Below, piece by piece: positions 23,494-35,929 of a stretch of 64,000 nucleotides of DNA. The notes below the pieces were generated by a model. The model did no database searches, was not told where the DNA came from, and saw only the letters and a program-made list of their open reading frames with translations. Numbering within the stretch: the stretch's first letter is position 1; each line of letters begins with the position of its first letter. The position numbers were made by a program, and so were the translations under genes. Origin of the DNA: Atopsyche davidsoni (Eukaryota > Arthropoda > Insecta > Trichoptera > Hydrobiosidae); the NCBI GenBank assembly GCA_022113835.1, contig JAILWY010000007.1, forward strand, positions 7,727,001-7,791,000, written 5' to 3'.

Positions 23494-24599
23494 CTTATTT
23501 GTCTTTTATCATACCGTGCAACCGACAAATCATCTTATTTGCAGCTTTGTCATCGTTTTTGGGGGCCCAGCTAGCGGTTCATTTATTGTACGCTACCTCA
23601 GATAGCATGTCTATAAAAATCCAATAAACATTTTATAAATGTGGTCATTATTCTGACAAAAAATTATTTTCAGATCTCATTTTTCTTGCTTGCTTGCTAA
23701 CAAGAATGATTAAATATATTTATATTAAAATTAATAAACACTTTTAAACAAACTTGGCACAGCAATCTCTCATTAAATTATCACTGCGCTACCAAGCCAG
23801 ACATTGTGTTTTCATGTTTTTTATGAGTAGAATCATTTCATTCTTGTGTCGTTGATGAAATTAAATTTTAAATAATTTGATTTATTGTGATCGGTCGAGG
23901 TGTATTTTAAATCTGACAAAAAGATGACAGATAGCCCGCCACACGTCCCACGTAGGTGAATTCATAAACAGGTAAATTTAAATGCATGAAATTCAGGTGT
24001 GTCTCCAGACAATACTTAGGTATCTTGAATAATTTGTTAGAGGGAGATGAGGTCGCGTTTAATCTCTCTGTTCGTTTGTAACGCAGTTTTGTAAAGCTTC
24101 AACTAAAGATATAATGAAAATTTTAAATATTTAGATAAAAAACCTTGTACTATATATACATCAATAACTTCACATTTTAAAGTGTTTGTGGTTGATATTT
24201 TTTTTATTTTATAAATTTATTATTTTAAAATATATATAAATAAATTTTAGTATTTTCCAGATCTAACTCTATCGAATAGTACAGTAAATATATATATTTA
24301 AAAAATAGTTATTATTTTCAATGATAACTAAAAAGAAACACTTAGTATTTTAAAAAGACAGTCAAACTTCATTAAAATAATTGTCACAAGTAAATCATAA
24401 ATATTATTAATAACTCATTATTCTCATGACTATATAAGCATGGAGTATTTTTTATACACACGTGATTTACTTAAAAGCAAATCACTTCTTAATACACTGA
24501 TTTTAAATTTCCTAATTAAATTTATACATATGTAAAGATGAAAATTAAAATTAACAATATTACGTCTAGTTTAGATTTGGTCATATGTACGCGTGAAAG

Positions 24600-24880
24600 T
24601 TGCAAATTGTTTTAAAAAATCTCCGGTCGCAGTCTCCGCCCACGGAGCGTTGTGCAATTATCGCGACCAAACTTTTAATTGTCGTCCCTGGGACAGTGGC
24701 TGGAAGGGATTTCAGGAAAAGTTGTCCCACACCACGAGGGAGGCTTGGTTCTCCACGGGGATGTGACAGCGAGGCTAACGAGCGACGATCGTCTCCAAAC
24801 TTTCATACATTGTCGAATTTTACGATATGAATACCCAAATTCCCATGTGTATAGACCGCACGTCCAGAACAAAACTGGCA
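24600..24880. promoter_or_regulatory. intronic GC-rich island
   Basis: It starts with CTCCGCCCACGGAG, a small hairpin, and includes CAATTATCGCGACC and TTTTACGATA (Abd-B-like). Opposing frames of about 70 codons without protein features are shadows. Enhancer role inferred. Confidence 0.3.
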
Positions 24881-25094
24881 CTTTTTAATATTAATATTTA
24901 ATATTGTTTCAAATGTCATGTTACATTGTATCGATTAACTTCACTAAGTATGTAAATAATAAACAATGAATATTCAGTAGAACTTAATGAATTGCTTATT
25001 CAAGCAATATTGATTAATTATTCAAAACGCGATTGCATTACATCAAATCAAATGGCACTATACTAGCCATGTTTTATTTAATAAACTTCGTAAC

Positions 25095-25165
25095 CCCTGC
25101 CTCGTAGCCGGTGGTCTTCATTGCTAAAGGTCGTGGTTCACTTGAATCAACTTCTTTAAAACCTC
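25095..25165 (+). repeat. possible tRNA-derived SINE scrap
   Basis: It reads CTCGTAGCCGGTGG, then after 30 bp GGTTCACTTGAATC, which resembles degenerate A-box and B-box internal promoters of a tRNA-type SINE head. There is no tRNA fold that I can complete. Low confidence; it could be chance. Confidence 0.25.
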
Positions 25166-25719
25166 GATAATTAAAATTATTTTTAGCTAGTTGATTAAAT
25201 TAATAAACTACCATATTTTAAACTTTTAACCAATAAAATATCGTTATAACGTAATCGTTATTACATGTTCTATTTTGTTTTTTTTAGGCACACAGACAAA
25301 GTATTCATTTAAACTAATTTTTAATATGTATTATAATATACAGAATTTATATATACATTGATTAAATACAATATTTTATACCAGGAATTTCACGTAATCC
25401 ATTTCATTAATTTATTTGTGTTGCAAACACTTTTAATTGATATTATTAATTTAGAACATATAACAATAAAACAACAAACATGAATAATCAAATGACTAGG
25501 AGGTTACGATAGTTTATGTCTGTGAGCGCTGTCGCTAACAAAGGCCTCAACCTGTTGAATTTTTTTTTTTAAACAGCTCATCTAAGATTTAAAAATGTAC
25601 CCTTTAAATATGCATCGACGCTACCCTCCACTCCTGAAACAAAATAAAACTAATATTAATTATTCACGTTTACCTCGTTAACACTTTTTATGCATGATCA
25701 ATAATTAACGATGTCGCGT

Positions 25720-25830
25720 GCAAATTACACAGTACAGGGAAGACCCTTCCGCCACCGGGTAGTTTATAAAACTTTTCGTCCATAAAAGTTTAACCCTCGC
25801 GCCCCCGTGCGGTCTCCTCGACCCCCTCGC
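25720..25830. promoter_or_regulatory. short GC-rich island
   Basis: It contains TGCAAATTAC (POU/homeodomain-like), TTTATAAAAC and TCCATAAAAG words around a C-rich core. No gene. Confidence 0.25.
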
Positions 25831-26369
25831 CCCCAAATAAAATATCACTCCTAATACAAAAGTTTGTCTACATGGCGAGTATTTTTAACAATACGCATGT
25901 ACGCGGGAAAGTCAGTACGGAATGCCCTTTTGACCTATCATGGCTTAAATTCAATACACAAAAAAATCATCACGACCGGTGGTTTTAATTTAAACGTTCT
26001 TACTTTTGTTATTTAAAATTATACAATGTCATACTGCACTTGTTATTACATCAGTAATTTATTATTATTAAATGTGATTCCAACACTTCATATATAATAT
26101 ATTGGAAAAAGACTCGGGTAATAAAAATATCCTATATTTTAAACATTTTTGAGTAAATCGAGGGTTGAAGAAATCTCGATAGAAAGAAGTTTGAATAAAT
26201 TTGGATAAAATCCCTAAATTTGCTACTCGTACTGAAATTCTCGTTATTCGTTAAAAATTACTTAAACTAGCTGACTTTTTTAATCACCAAGAAACCAACT
26301 TTTAAGTGAAGGCTTTTCAAAACCCTTGATCGCATAAATCAAAGATGATATAGCTATCATCTTTATCGG

Positions 26370-26630
26370 GGGTCGGAAATATCAATTGGCGGGCGGCGGC
26401 TTCAGTGGGGCTTAGAAATTAGGCGGATTCCCACGAGCTGAATGCGCGGCGGGCAGGGTAGGCGGGGGGAGGCTTCTGCGCGGCCAGCTCCCGCATGTCT
26501 GCTCACGTCAAGTCGTGCATTCCGGTTTTATTGTCTCCGAGGACGGACCCTCCTCGTCCTCTCATTTGCATTCATCATTCGGAGCTTCAAAGCTCTCGCA
26601 TCCTCTCTGACCACTGAAAATCTGCAGCTT
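26370..26630. promoter_or_regulatory. intronic GC-rich island
   Basis: A CpG-rich core (26385-26480) followed by CATTTGCATTCATC, with an octamer core. The 63-codon plus-strand frame has no domain. Enhancer role inferred. Confidence 0.3.
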
Positions 26631-27109
26631 TAGTATGGACATTATAACAATTTAAATAAACTTACTGATAAATTACGATTATTTAAAATACATGTAAAAC
26701 AACCAAATAACATATATAATATTCATATTTATTGATAGGGTTTATGAAATATTTCTATGTAGCCCCTATCGTGTAAGCAGTCTCATACTACGATACAGAC
26801 AAATAGACAAATAAACTTTAAATATATATATATATGTATTTAATCTCAATCTCATACATATTAGATATTGAAAATATGTATGAGACATGTTTAATAGAAA
26901 TAAATTATATCGTTTCTACTAACTCATCAATTTTTTTTTAAATTGTCTACATAAATAAAAACAATAATCACGTCTTTTGTGAAAAGATAACGTAAACAAA
27001 CTCCACAAAAAAAAAAAACACTCCGTTTCTGAATATATTAAGAGTTTATTTATTTATACAGAAGCTGCATTAAAATTAAGTGCACATAGAATTTTTCTTT
27101 TTAGCAATA

Positions 27110-27310
27110 CAATTTCAGGATGACGTCCCTCGGCCATAAATCAATAATGCAACTCAATTAGGGGGCGCCCGTCGCAAGGACGAAGCTGCATTCTCCGTGC
27201 ACCGCGAGGAGAGCGGCCCGAGTCCGGCTGATGGGACGTATTCAAATTAAGATGTCTCATTGTATAAATGTCCAGGACTCGAGCCCGAGCGCGTGTGGTC
27301 TATTGCACAT
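27110..27310. promoter_or_regulatory. intronic island with homeodomain-like cluster
   Basis: GGCCATAAATCAATAATG and CTCAATTAGG lie side by side, giving Hox/PBC-like ATAAATCA (27136-27143) and an ATTAG core, followed by CpG-rich sequence. ATAAATCA resembles a Hox-Exd composite (TGATTTAT on the other strand). Regulatory role inferred. Confidence 0.35.
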
Positions 27311-27769
27311 ATCATTAGACCGCAAAGCTACGTTTAAATGCTAAATTAATATATTTAAATACAACATTCATTTTACTGTTGAAAACAATTTTTTAGATTC
27401 AAGCATTCATGGTGTGTATGTTGGTTTTTGTGTGGTAACAATAAAAAGACTTGACAAAAATTTAATTAAATTATTTATTTTATAATCTACTTTATATAAG
27501 TGTAATTAGCCAAATGGCTGGGAGAAAAACGAGCAAGTTTAGACGTTAAGTTTTTCGTATTTGTCATATATTACACTATTGAGTATTAAATATCAAAAAA
27601 AAACTGAATGTATGTAAAATTGCGATCACTTTATCATTTTACGATATAAATTGATTACGTACAAAAAAAATTATGTTTAAACATAATGAATTTTTAATAT
27701 TACGTTCAGGTTTTGAACTAGTTTGATCGAAAGATGCCTTTTCATCCTACGAGCCGTACGATGCTTGAA

Positions 27770-27940
27770 AACATATTTAAAATCACACGGCGCGGTTGTA
27801 ATATGCTAAAGCCCCATTGTAATTCAAAATGAAACAAATAAATCTCCACTCCCCGCCTCTGACGTCCGATAATATTATCAATCTTTTGGGACGGAGCGAT
27901 TTACATTGATGGTTACACTATAAGGCAAGGGCGTATCGTG
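27770..27940. promoter_or_regulatory. intronic island, mild GC
   Basis: It contains CCCCATTGTAATTC (SOX plus homeodomain-like), CAAATAAATCTCC and TTATCAATC. No coding character. Regulatory role inferred. Confidence 0.25.
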
Positions 27941-28169
27941 GTAGGAGGATTGCTTTCACGATTTTTCGTAAACGCAAATAATAGTGCAAATAATAATTTC
28001 AACATTAATAGCGTTAATATATTAACGCTAAAAAAGTGTGATACATCAAACTAATTTTTTTAAATATATATATTTATGAATTTTTAATTTTAACGGTATT
28101 TTTCCGTTTTTAATATAAATAAGTCAACATTTAGATATCCGTATCCGTGATTTTAGTGGATATTTAGAT

Positions 28170-28400
28170 AATTCAAAATCAAAGCCTCCAAGCCGTATCC
28201 GCTGTTCTTCAGCTCTTGGACTCACTTCCGGCCGCTCCTCGCGAGACCCCCCGGCTCCGTGGCCGGCAGGAGCTCGTTCCCAGGCGGCCTAATTAGATGC
28301 CGGCCGATTGATTTAATCCGACCTGTCCGAGTCCGGCGCTGGGACTGCAACACACGCGAGCGAAGTATCATGTGAATATATGCATGGGAAGAATGCAATT
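28170..28400. promoter_or_regulatory. intronic GC-rich island
   Basis: A GC-rich block with TTCCGGCCG (ETS-like), CTAATTAGATG (homeodomain palindrome) and GATTGATTTAATCC. It sits next to the MITE at 28518. Enhancer role inferred. Confidence 0.3.
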
Positions 28401-28517
28401 ATTTGCTAGAGCCGCAAATATGCATTTTATTACAAGCATATCATTTTAATACCACTGCGCATTTCACATCCACGTCTTTGTGCCATCACTAAATGAGATT
28501 TATTTTAAAGTCATCTG

Positions 28518-28791
28518 AAGGCCTCTATACACGTAGCAACAAATCGTGCCACCGATTGCAACTAGCCAATAGCGTTCCCTTTATTCTGGATGTTTTTTTT
28601 AAAATGGCTTTGCCTAAGTAAACAAGGCCTATTAGAACACTATTGACTAGCTGCTACATGTGTAGAGGCCTTAAAGCCATAAAAACATGTCAGGACACAA
28701 CTTGCAATCGACCAAACACGCAAAATAAAGGGACATTGTTGGCTGGTTGCAAATCGGTCGCAATTGGTGTCGCGACGTGTGTAGGGCGCTT
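28518..28791. mobile_element. MITE with long terminal inverted repeats
   Basis: The left arm begins AAGGCCTCTATACACGTAGC. An inner inverted copy ends TGTAGAGGCCTT at 28672, and an outer inverted copy (28701-28791) ends GTGTAGGGCGCTT. The arms share CGATTGCAACTAGCCAATAG and CCCTTTATT-like segments for about 85 bp in opposite orientation. There is no coding capacity. It appears to be a non-autonomous DNA element, either one 274-bp unit or a 155-bp unit next to a partial second copy. A target duplication could not be fixed. Confidence 0.6.
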
Positions 28792-29359
28792 AATGCTTTG
28801 ATTAATTGTTTTGTGTGTCCATTTTTTTCAAAGAATTTGTCTTTTTATCAGTAATACATCAATATTCGTTTTTGTGCTTACGACATTCTGTGGTTTATGC
28901 GATAGATTTATTACATTCTAGTACAAAATATGACCACATAATCATAAAAAATTAGCTTAACGTTTTGAAATAATTTATAGTTTTTAGTTTACTTTCTAAA
29001 TTGTAAGAAAATGTCATATATTTAGTTAAATAAGTCCATTAGTAATTTATTCACAAAAATACAAACTTTTTTGTTTGTGTTTAACAATGTTAAAGAATAT
29101 GGTTTATTCAATTCTTATATACAAACAATATAAATTCTTAAATTTTATTAAATATCAAAAACTTTTACTATCCTAGATATATTTTTACCATAAAATTTGA
29201 TTTGTAATAGAATTTATTAGTAAAAGAAATAATTATATATTGTTATAAAAATTGAGTTTTTTTGCATTACTATTACTTTAGCAAAGATATTTTTTTGATG
29301 TATCTTATTAGAACTAATACATTCCTTTCAATAATTCATAGAATCTCACCGAATTCAAG

Positions 29360-29700
29360 TTATTGGTACATCACGGCGCGATGGTAATCTTCTCACCTTA
29401 ATCCAGAAGGCGCTAAGTTCTTCTAGAATAGACTCCATCCTCTCTCCATACATCCCCGTAGCCTATTGTTTCCAGGCCAGAATAAAATCTATCAAGCTGT
29501 CAGTATTGGACAATACGCAAGGCTTTATATGCTTTATGTATGGAGGTGCGATCGCAGGATGTGATAGCAGATCCTCGCCTGGCACGGGAGATCCTATCGA
29601 GTATCTTCAAAGGAATCTGAGATAATTCTTTCTGCTCTCTACTGTTATTGTAAATTGTTTAGCATGCGAGCACTAAACATGTCTTATTAGCAATAGGAGA
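29360..29700. promoter_or_regulatory. intronic patch of raised GC
   Basis: Around 40-45% GC by eye. It contains GAGATAATTC and TGTTATTGTAAATTG. No transposase or RT motifs were found on either strand. It may be a regulatory island or an old repeat. Confidence 0.2.
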
Positions 29701-30479
29701 GAAGTGTTTATCGGATTCAAAAAGGTTTTAGATCCTACACGACGACGAACTCAAGCCTTTCATATTCACACATGCAAACATTCTGTATGCAGCATACATA
29801 TAATTTTTTTTTTAAAGCTTTATATAAATTTATACGACATTTTTTAAACGGAAAATAAGCACGATTTGCAATAATACATTTATTGAACACAAAAGAACGC
29901 CTACAAAAATCTAGTCTGATTTTTGGAATCATGACTAAATAAAAAAAAATAAAAAATCTTTAAAGAATTAAATCAATGAAATCTCATTAAAAAGAAGGAT
30001 ATACGAACAACTCGATCTTGATTTATATCACTATATCAAAATTTAAAAATAAATGAACAAGGTAAGCGTTTCGCAAAACTATAGTTATTACGAATTTCCT
30101 CATGTTTTAAGGCATCCACTTTTATTAGAATATTTTATATTAGTAATATTTCATGTCAGATCCAGTTGTGTTTATTTTGAACAGACAGGCATTCAACGGT
30201 TGTGATTGATATTTCAATTTCATCGTGCGATTTATTTCAAAAGCGAATCTGCTGCGGAACGAACGGGACAATGTGTCCTTGCTAAATGTTATTCGGAGAG
30301 AAAGGATGGTTCGTATTTCCTAGTCCCAAGAATTCGACCTCGTGATCTTGTGATTACCAAACCTACAATAGACCGTAATAAAGTATAAACCATCTTCTAC
30401 ATCGACATAAATCATAATGTTACTATTAAATTTAAAATATATATCCTTAACAGCCATATTATTTTTTAAATTTGAAACT

Positions 30480-30920
30480 GTCAAAAAATAGTAACCGAGC
30501 GTCCGCACGCGATTTATCAAACAGCAGTTATTACCACATTGTTTATAGACCGATTTGTAACAAATATACCATCTTCGAAACTGGTTTTTTTTCCATCGCA
30601 TTGCAAGCCGAGAGCTTTCTGCACTGCCTCGGCTTTACTCATTACACCTTTTTAATATAATGACAGAGAATTATGACGCCCACATTTTTTTCAACCGGCT
30701 GCGGTCGCCATGTTTCTTCTCTCTGGCGTTTTTTTTTCACGTCGCGTAGGAGTTTTGAAAAATGTTGTCAAAAGGTCGACCATTGTTGAAGAGTTAGAGC
30801 GATCTGGGTCATGGCAGATAACTTAAACAATAAGGATACGTTTTTTGGGATCGCTTTATAGAATGGTACTGTTGTATCGACAGATGCAAAAGAGAAGCTC
30901 CAAGATAACATCTGCAAGGC
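30480..30920. promoter_or_regulatory. intronic islands with hairpin
   Basis: Two adjacent patches (30480-30640 and 30690-30920). The first holds ACATTGTTTATAGACC (SOX/forkhead-like) and a perfect 8-bp stem AAGCCGAG/CTCGGCTT (30605-30612 and 30628-30635) with a 15-nt loop. The second holds GTCGCCATG and ACCATTGTTG. The stem is short for a pre-miRNA. Regulatory role inferred. Confidence 0.25.
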
Positions 30921-32169
30921 AATGTAATGCATATGATTGAATAGAAATACTAAATTATAATCATTGGATTGACTTTGACATTATTAAATATAAATTATAT
31001 AATTCATTTAACAATTTAAGTGTCTAAAATTACTATTCATTGATAACCAAATAAACTAAAGAAATATTTACTTTATAAATAATATAAAAAATTATTTCCC
31101 ATTTTCAATTAAATTTTTTATGATTTCTTTTGTTGAGTAAATACTATGTTTAATAGATTTAAGCGATAAATTTATAAAATTTAAAAACAATTTATATTTG
31201 TATCAGAAATAAAAAAATAAGTTTACCTGGGCAATGTCCAATAATATTACCTGCGACTACCTGTATTATCCATTCGTATACACAAACCCAACGTCCATTC
31301 ATTGCTGGCATAATCCATATCGGCTATCGGTAGCATACAAAGAATCCTGAACCCTTTTCTATAGCCGCAAAAAAATTGACAAAACGTGTGAAAATACTCC
31401 AAATCATTGACCATCCATGGTAACCAAGAATTCTTCAATACGGTCAAAACGTACAAAGGAGGAGTCCAAATTATTGGATCGGAAATTCGATGATTATCTA
31501 TGTACCCCTTGGTTTGTCAGATCTCAGATAGTTCAGAGATTCGTCTGTATTTTTCGGAAGAAAGGTGTTTGTTCATTCTGTTTGTCATATTTTTCTTTAT
31601 GCCTGGCTACAAAAAAAACATCCATATTTCTTCATGCATGAGAAAGTTTGAACACAGGTGTTGAGATTTTCTCTGCCATTGTAGGAAGAGATGGTGGGGT
31701 TTATCATACGAATGATATCTGAGAGAAAAATAATTCATTCCTAAGTAGCAAGAAGGCTTTTTTTACTTTTGAATCAATATCAAATAAGTTCCTAGTTTTA
31801 TACTTCTTTTTTTCTTATCACTGAAGTAAACAGTGACTTATCAGACGATTAATTACGAAAAATACATTAAATTTGCATAAACATTTATTATTACTATAAA
31901 TATTTTTTGTTTGTTTATAAAACTGTTTGATATTTTTGGAAACGTTTGAAATCGTTGAGTGCATTAAAAAATAACAATGTTTTTTTATGGAATACTTCGA
32001 TTTTTTAAAAATATTTTGAACCTTTTTTCACGTGACTGTAGTCAATTTATTAATTTAACATAATTCAGTAAATTACATATGTATTTTATTCTTAGAGAAA
32101 TTTTACTGATACACTTTCTATGTCTATTGAAACACCATAACAATAACAAAATAAGTGACTCCTTCCGCT

Positions 32170-32430
32170 ACTTCTATTCACCTTCAAATAACTAAATGAA
32201 AACCTCCAAACAACACCTGCGACAAAGCCGCCCCAACAAAACTGACCATCCCCCATTGTCGCTCGGAAACCCTTCATCCTGCAGCCCACGCGGCCAGATA
32301 TCTGGACCGTGAGAACCTCGACAGGTGATCTCCGCTGATTGATAGCTGTCCAACATGGGCCGCATTCACGACGTCTTCCTCAGGGCGACATTTGACATCT
32401 TAAGCGACTCGCTGTGATGTTCCCAGACCG
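32170..32430. promoter_or_regulatory. intronic island
   Basis: Moderately GC-rich with CCCATTGTCG (SOX-like) and CACAACACC-like words. A 65-codon minus-strand frame has no protein features. Regulatory role inferred. Confidence 0.25.
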
Positions 32431-32902
32431 TCTAAATAATGATCTACAAGTGGTGATTTCTTTTAATCATTACACTATGGTAATGAGCTTTTAAAGCCTT
32501 TTGACAGCTCGTAGTTTGGCAAATAAATTATGCTGCATTCGCTAACAAGCTTTGCATTACTAAACACGTATAATCAGCCATCTTTAATTCATAGACGCGA
32601 TTCATGTCTTCAACTTGTACATTTAATGTACTAACATCAATAATGAAAAATTTAAATAACAGTGTATTCTAGATATAAACTATTATAAATTCAATATTTC
32701 TTTGTTTACTTAGATTTTGATTTTTGGTACAAGTAATATATATGGAATAATTTTTAATTAATTAATAGGTCATCGTAAATCATTTTGCGAGTACAAATAA
32801 TTCCTTACAAGATTAGAGTAGGCCTCATTGATTTAAATAGATTCAATCTATCTTCATCGCTTCAGCGGTGCGCGTTGCACCAACAATCACCATTCACAGG
32901 CA

Positions 32903-32914
32903 GGGGGGGGGGGG
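32903..32914 (+). repeat. G12 homopolymer
   Basis: Twelve consecutive G at the left edge of a GC-rich island. Such a run is rare in AT-rich DNA and could form a quadruplex-like structure or be a sequencing-sensitive site. Confidence 0.8.
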
Positions 32915-32919
32915 AGGTT

Positions 32920-33245
32920 GCAATTAAAATATAACATAACAGAAATTACCGTTGGAGGGTCCGTGAACTCGCGTATTCCCACGGCTAATTACGAGGTGGC
33001 CGCGCCGGTGAGTCTGGTCAGAGGTAGAGGCAGCCGCAGAGAGTGACCCCGCGGAGGCGCCGGAAGCAGTCGCCCCGGAAGAGCCGGAAATGGACCTCTC
33101 GCCGCCTGCTGCCGCACAGCTTATTGAAAGATTGCAATTGTTGCGCTCGGGTCGATATTCCCGGCACTTAACATTCTCGGTTTTCTGCTTGGAATATGAC
33201 TTCGTGGCTGCAGCGTTATATATTGCTACTAGCGAGTTAGTACTT
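32920..33245. promoter_or_regulatory. island with homeodomain site and three ETS cores
   Basis: GGCTAATTACG near 32980 is an Antp/En-class site. Three CCGGAA cores occur in 32 bp (33060-33066, 33075-33081 and 33084-33091), followed by AAGATTGCAATTG. A plus-strand frame is open for about 80 codons, from before 33020 to a TGA near 33260. Its translation is Glu/Ala/Pro-rich and then hydrophobic, with one Met. I lean to an enhancer, because the frame has no flanking splice sites that convince me. Confidence 0.35.
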
Positions 33246-33528
33246 GTTCGCTCGAATTGATATATACATTACGTTTGATTACCAAGCAGTTCCGTTTAAA
33301 TAAATTTATATTATTATTTTTTATCATCGGTGAAAAATATTTTGAACGCGTAAAAAATATGATACAATTCACAATGATTCAAAAATAATTGCCTACATCT
33401 TTAAAATATTAAATAACGTAAAATACATGTTTTTGAGTTAGATAATTTAAAAGATCGCCCAAGAGTGGCGGGGCGAGCCTCTTAACGTCTGCCAGCTACT
33501 GAATTACCTGACCGAGAAAATGCTATTG

Positions 33529-33555
33529 TTTTTTTTTTTTTTTTTTTTTTTTTTT
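33529..33555 (+). repeat. poly-T tract (27 T)
   Basis: This is the longest homopolymer of the window. On the minus strand it reads as poly-A, so it may mark a retroposed 3' end, but the adjacent sequence shows no element I recognise. Confidence 0.8.
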
Positions 33556-34564
33556 CGTAATGCTTCTTCTGTGCAACTGTTACTGACTGAGGTCACAAGT
33601 GATTGGCTACTTCAGATAAGCATTTCGTTTTTAAAACGTGCTCTAATATAAACTGGCACAGATTATTTGATTTTAAATAATGACATGTTGAACACCTGTA
33701 ACTTTATTATATGTATTAAAAACCAGAAATTATAATTAGCGGAGAAATTATAAAATCATACATTTGTGCTGAAGGTTTATTGGAAAAATTAACTTTTTTA
33801 GTTTCTTAATTTTTCGAATTTTCGGTGTTTTATAAACGACAAATAGCTTCACTTACTTATATTCTATTAATTAGTTAAACATGTGATTCGTCGAATATTT
33901 TTATTGTAAAAAAAATATTAATTGTAGCTACAATAATACACTTTGGAATAACATAAATGTTTGTTAATTGAGGATTCCTTTAAAAATTTCTTAGGTTTCT
34001 TAATCGGTTCGTTTGGCATTTTTTTTTTAAAAAACATCTGACCATATTTTTAAGGAAAGGTTCAAAAGGTTAGAGTTTTAAAGAATAAACTTATCAACAG
34101 TCCTTACATTGTGCTTCGGTTTTGTGAAATCTTCCCGGAAATGGCTCAGGTGTAAATATAATAAAACATTTGATCTAATTAAGCGTTAAGTGCCCACTAA
34201 AGATTACCGAGTAATATAAGAATATTGTATGCTATAGGTATTATACAATATCTTTTTATATCATCTTTTTATCCGTGGCGGAATTTCAAAAACAGGGCTG
34301 TGTTTCTCAATTACTACTCACGACAAGCATTTATTTTTATTTGGTCGGAAGAACATCAATAACTTTTTTTTTTACATTTCCAGATTTCGATTTGTGTTTT
34401 TAGACTTTTAGGGAATATTTCAATTTCAAAATTAGTTCTATCAAAAAAAATTGATGATTACAAAATATTGATGTATGCTATGGATTTTTTATTTATTTTA
34501 CCTATTGTATGCACATAATGTAAATGGATATTATCAATAAAACATCAATATGACGATTTCCAAT

Positions 34565-34620
34565 ACAACCGCCTTGTAGTCCAACGGTTAGGACGTTTGC
34601 TTGGCAACATGTAGCATTTA
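34565..34620 (+). repeat. tRNA-like A-box scrap
   Basis: TTGTAGTCCAACGGTTAGGA resembles the D-arm/A-box region of a tRNA (TRGYNNARNGG type). No anticodon arm or B-box follows. It is probably a SINE head fragment or chance, 70 bp upstream of the mariner. Confidence 0.25.
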
Positions 34621-34690
34621 GAAATTAAAACTCTGTTTAAATTATGAATTATCTTTGAATATCAAAAAAAAAAACTTTCTCTGAATTATA

Positions 34691-34724
34691 CCAGGTGTAC
34701 TCCTAATTAATTTCCGGTTTTTTT
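34691..34724 (+). repeat. mariner left terminal inverted repeat
   Basis: 34 bp beginning CCAGGTGTAC and ending in GGTTTTTTT, preceded by TA. It pairs with 35930-35963 with 32 of 34 positions matching. This is the transposase binding end of the element. Confidence 0.93.
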
Positions 34725-34861
34725 CGATAGATGGTGTTCTGTATTTTGCTTTGCTGTTGGTAGCACTTATATGTCATTTTGTTAAGTAGTTATCGAGTGT
34801 TTAAACGGCGTTGAAGTTTTCCTAAAAAATTATTTTAGAAAGTTTTTATTGCGTGTCAAAG

Positions 34862-35887
34862 ATGTCTGCATTCGTACCGAATTTTGAACATATGCGCCAT
34901 GCATTGCTTTTCATGGAAAAAAGTGTCCGAGAGCCACCGTGCGCTTGTGGAAGTTTATGGCAATCATGCTTTAACACTTCGAACATGTGAAACGTGGTTT
35001 CGACAATTCAGAAATGGAGATTTCGACCTGAACGACGTCGCATGCTCCGGAAAGCGAAAATCGTTTGATGACGTCGAATTGCAAGCGTATTGGATGAAGA
35101 CGATACGCAAACGCAACGACAGCTTGCAGAAGCGCTGGGAGTTCAACAGCAAGCAATCTCCAAACGTCTGCGAGCCATGGGGAAAATTCAAAAGTGCGGA
35201 AAGGGGGTGTCGCATGAACTGACCGAGAGACAAATGGAAAATCGAAAAGTGACATGTGAAATGCTGCTTCAACGATACAAAAGAAAGTCTTTTCTGCATC
35301 GTATTGTTTCTGGCGATGAAAAATGGATTTTTTTAGAGAACCCTAACCGCAAAAAATCGTGGGTGAGTCCAGGTGAAGCATCGACATCGACGGCACGGCC
35401 AAATCGTTTCAGTCGGAAGGCCATGCTGTGTGTGTGGTGGGACCACACCGGTGTTATCTACTTTGAACTGCTGAAACCTGGTGAAACTGCGAACGCCGTT
35501 CGCTACAAACAACAAATCAAAGATTTGAGCCGAGCAATTGCGGAAAACCGACCAGAATATAAAGAAAGACAGAAGCAGGTGATTTTGCTCCATGACAATG
35601 CACCATCGCATAAGTCGAAACACGTTCGCGACACGCTGGAACAACTCCAGTGGGAAATGCTTGATCATGCGGCTTACTCACCAGACTTGGCCCCATCGGA
35701 CTACTACCTCTTTGCTTCGCTGGGCCACGCACTTTCTGAGCAGCGCTTCGATTCTTATGAAAATTTTCGAAATTGGCTCACCGAGTGGTTCACCACCAAA
35801 GACAGTCAATTCTATTGGCGTGGTATCCACAAATTACCGGAAAAGTGGAAAAAATATATAGAAAACGATGGAAAATATTTTGAATAA
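34862..35887 (+). pseudogene. mariner transposase, frameshifted (DD34D)
   Basis: It starts at ATG 34862 (MSAFVPNFEH..., typical mariner N-terminus) and ends at TAA 35885-35887. The reading frame changes twice. A deletion of about 11 nt relative to the Mos1 layout lies near 34905-34920, and a 1-nt loss lies near 35080-35090. From 35090 a 265-codon frame runs unbroken and holds the second helix-turn-helix, the SGDEKW motif (Asp at residue 76 of that frame), HDNAPSH (Asp 169) and APSD (Asp 204). The last two are separated by 34 residues, as in DD34D transposases. The WVPHEL linker motif is degenerate (KGVSHEL). The C-terminus YWRGIHKLPEKW is intact. As it stands the gene should not give active transposase, but its TIRs could be mobilised in trans. 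Confidence 0.9.
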
Positions 35888-35929
35888 AATATCTTTAACA
35901 CTTCTCTTGAAATATTGTGTTTTATTTAC

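Noticed and set aside
30605..30635. AAGCCGAG/CTCGGCTT hairpin as a microRNA precursor
   Set aside because: The stem is only 8 bp with a 15-nt loop, far too short for a pre-miRNA; kept only as a structural note.
34569..34600. tRNA gene candidate
   Set aside because: Only an A-box-like stretch is present; no acceptor stem, anticodon arm or B-box could be paired.
34884..35299. Additional ORFs on both strands inside the mariner
   Set aside because: Those on the minus strand, and the out-of-frame ends on the plus strand, are shadows of the frameshifted transposase.
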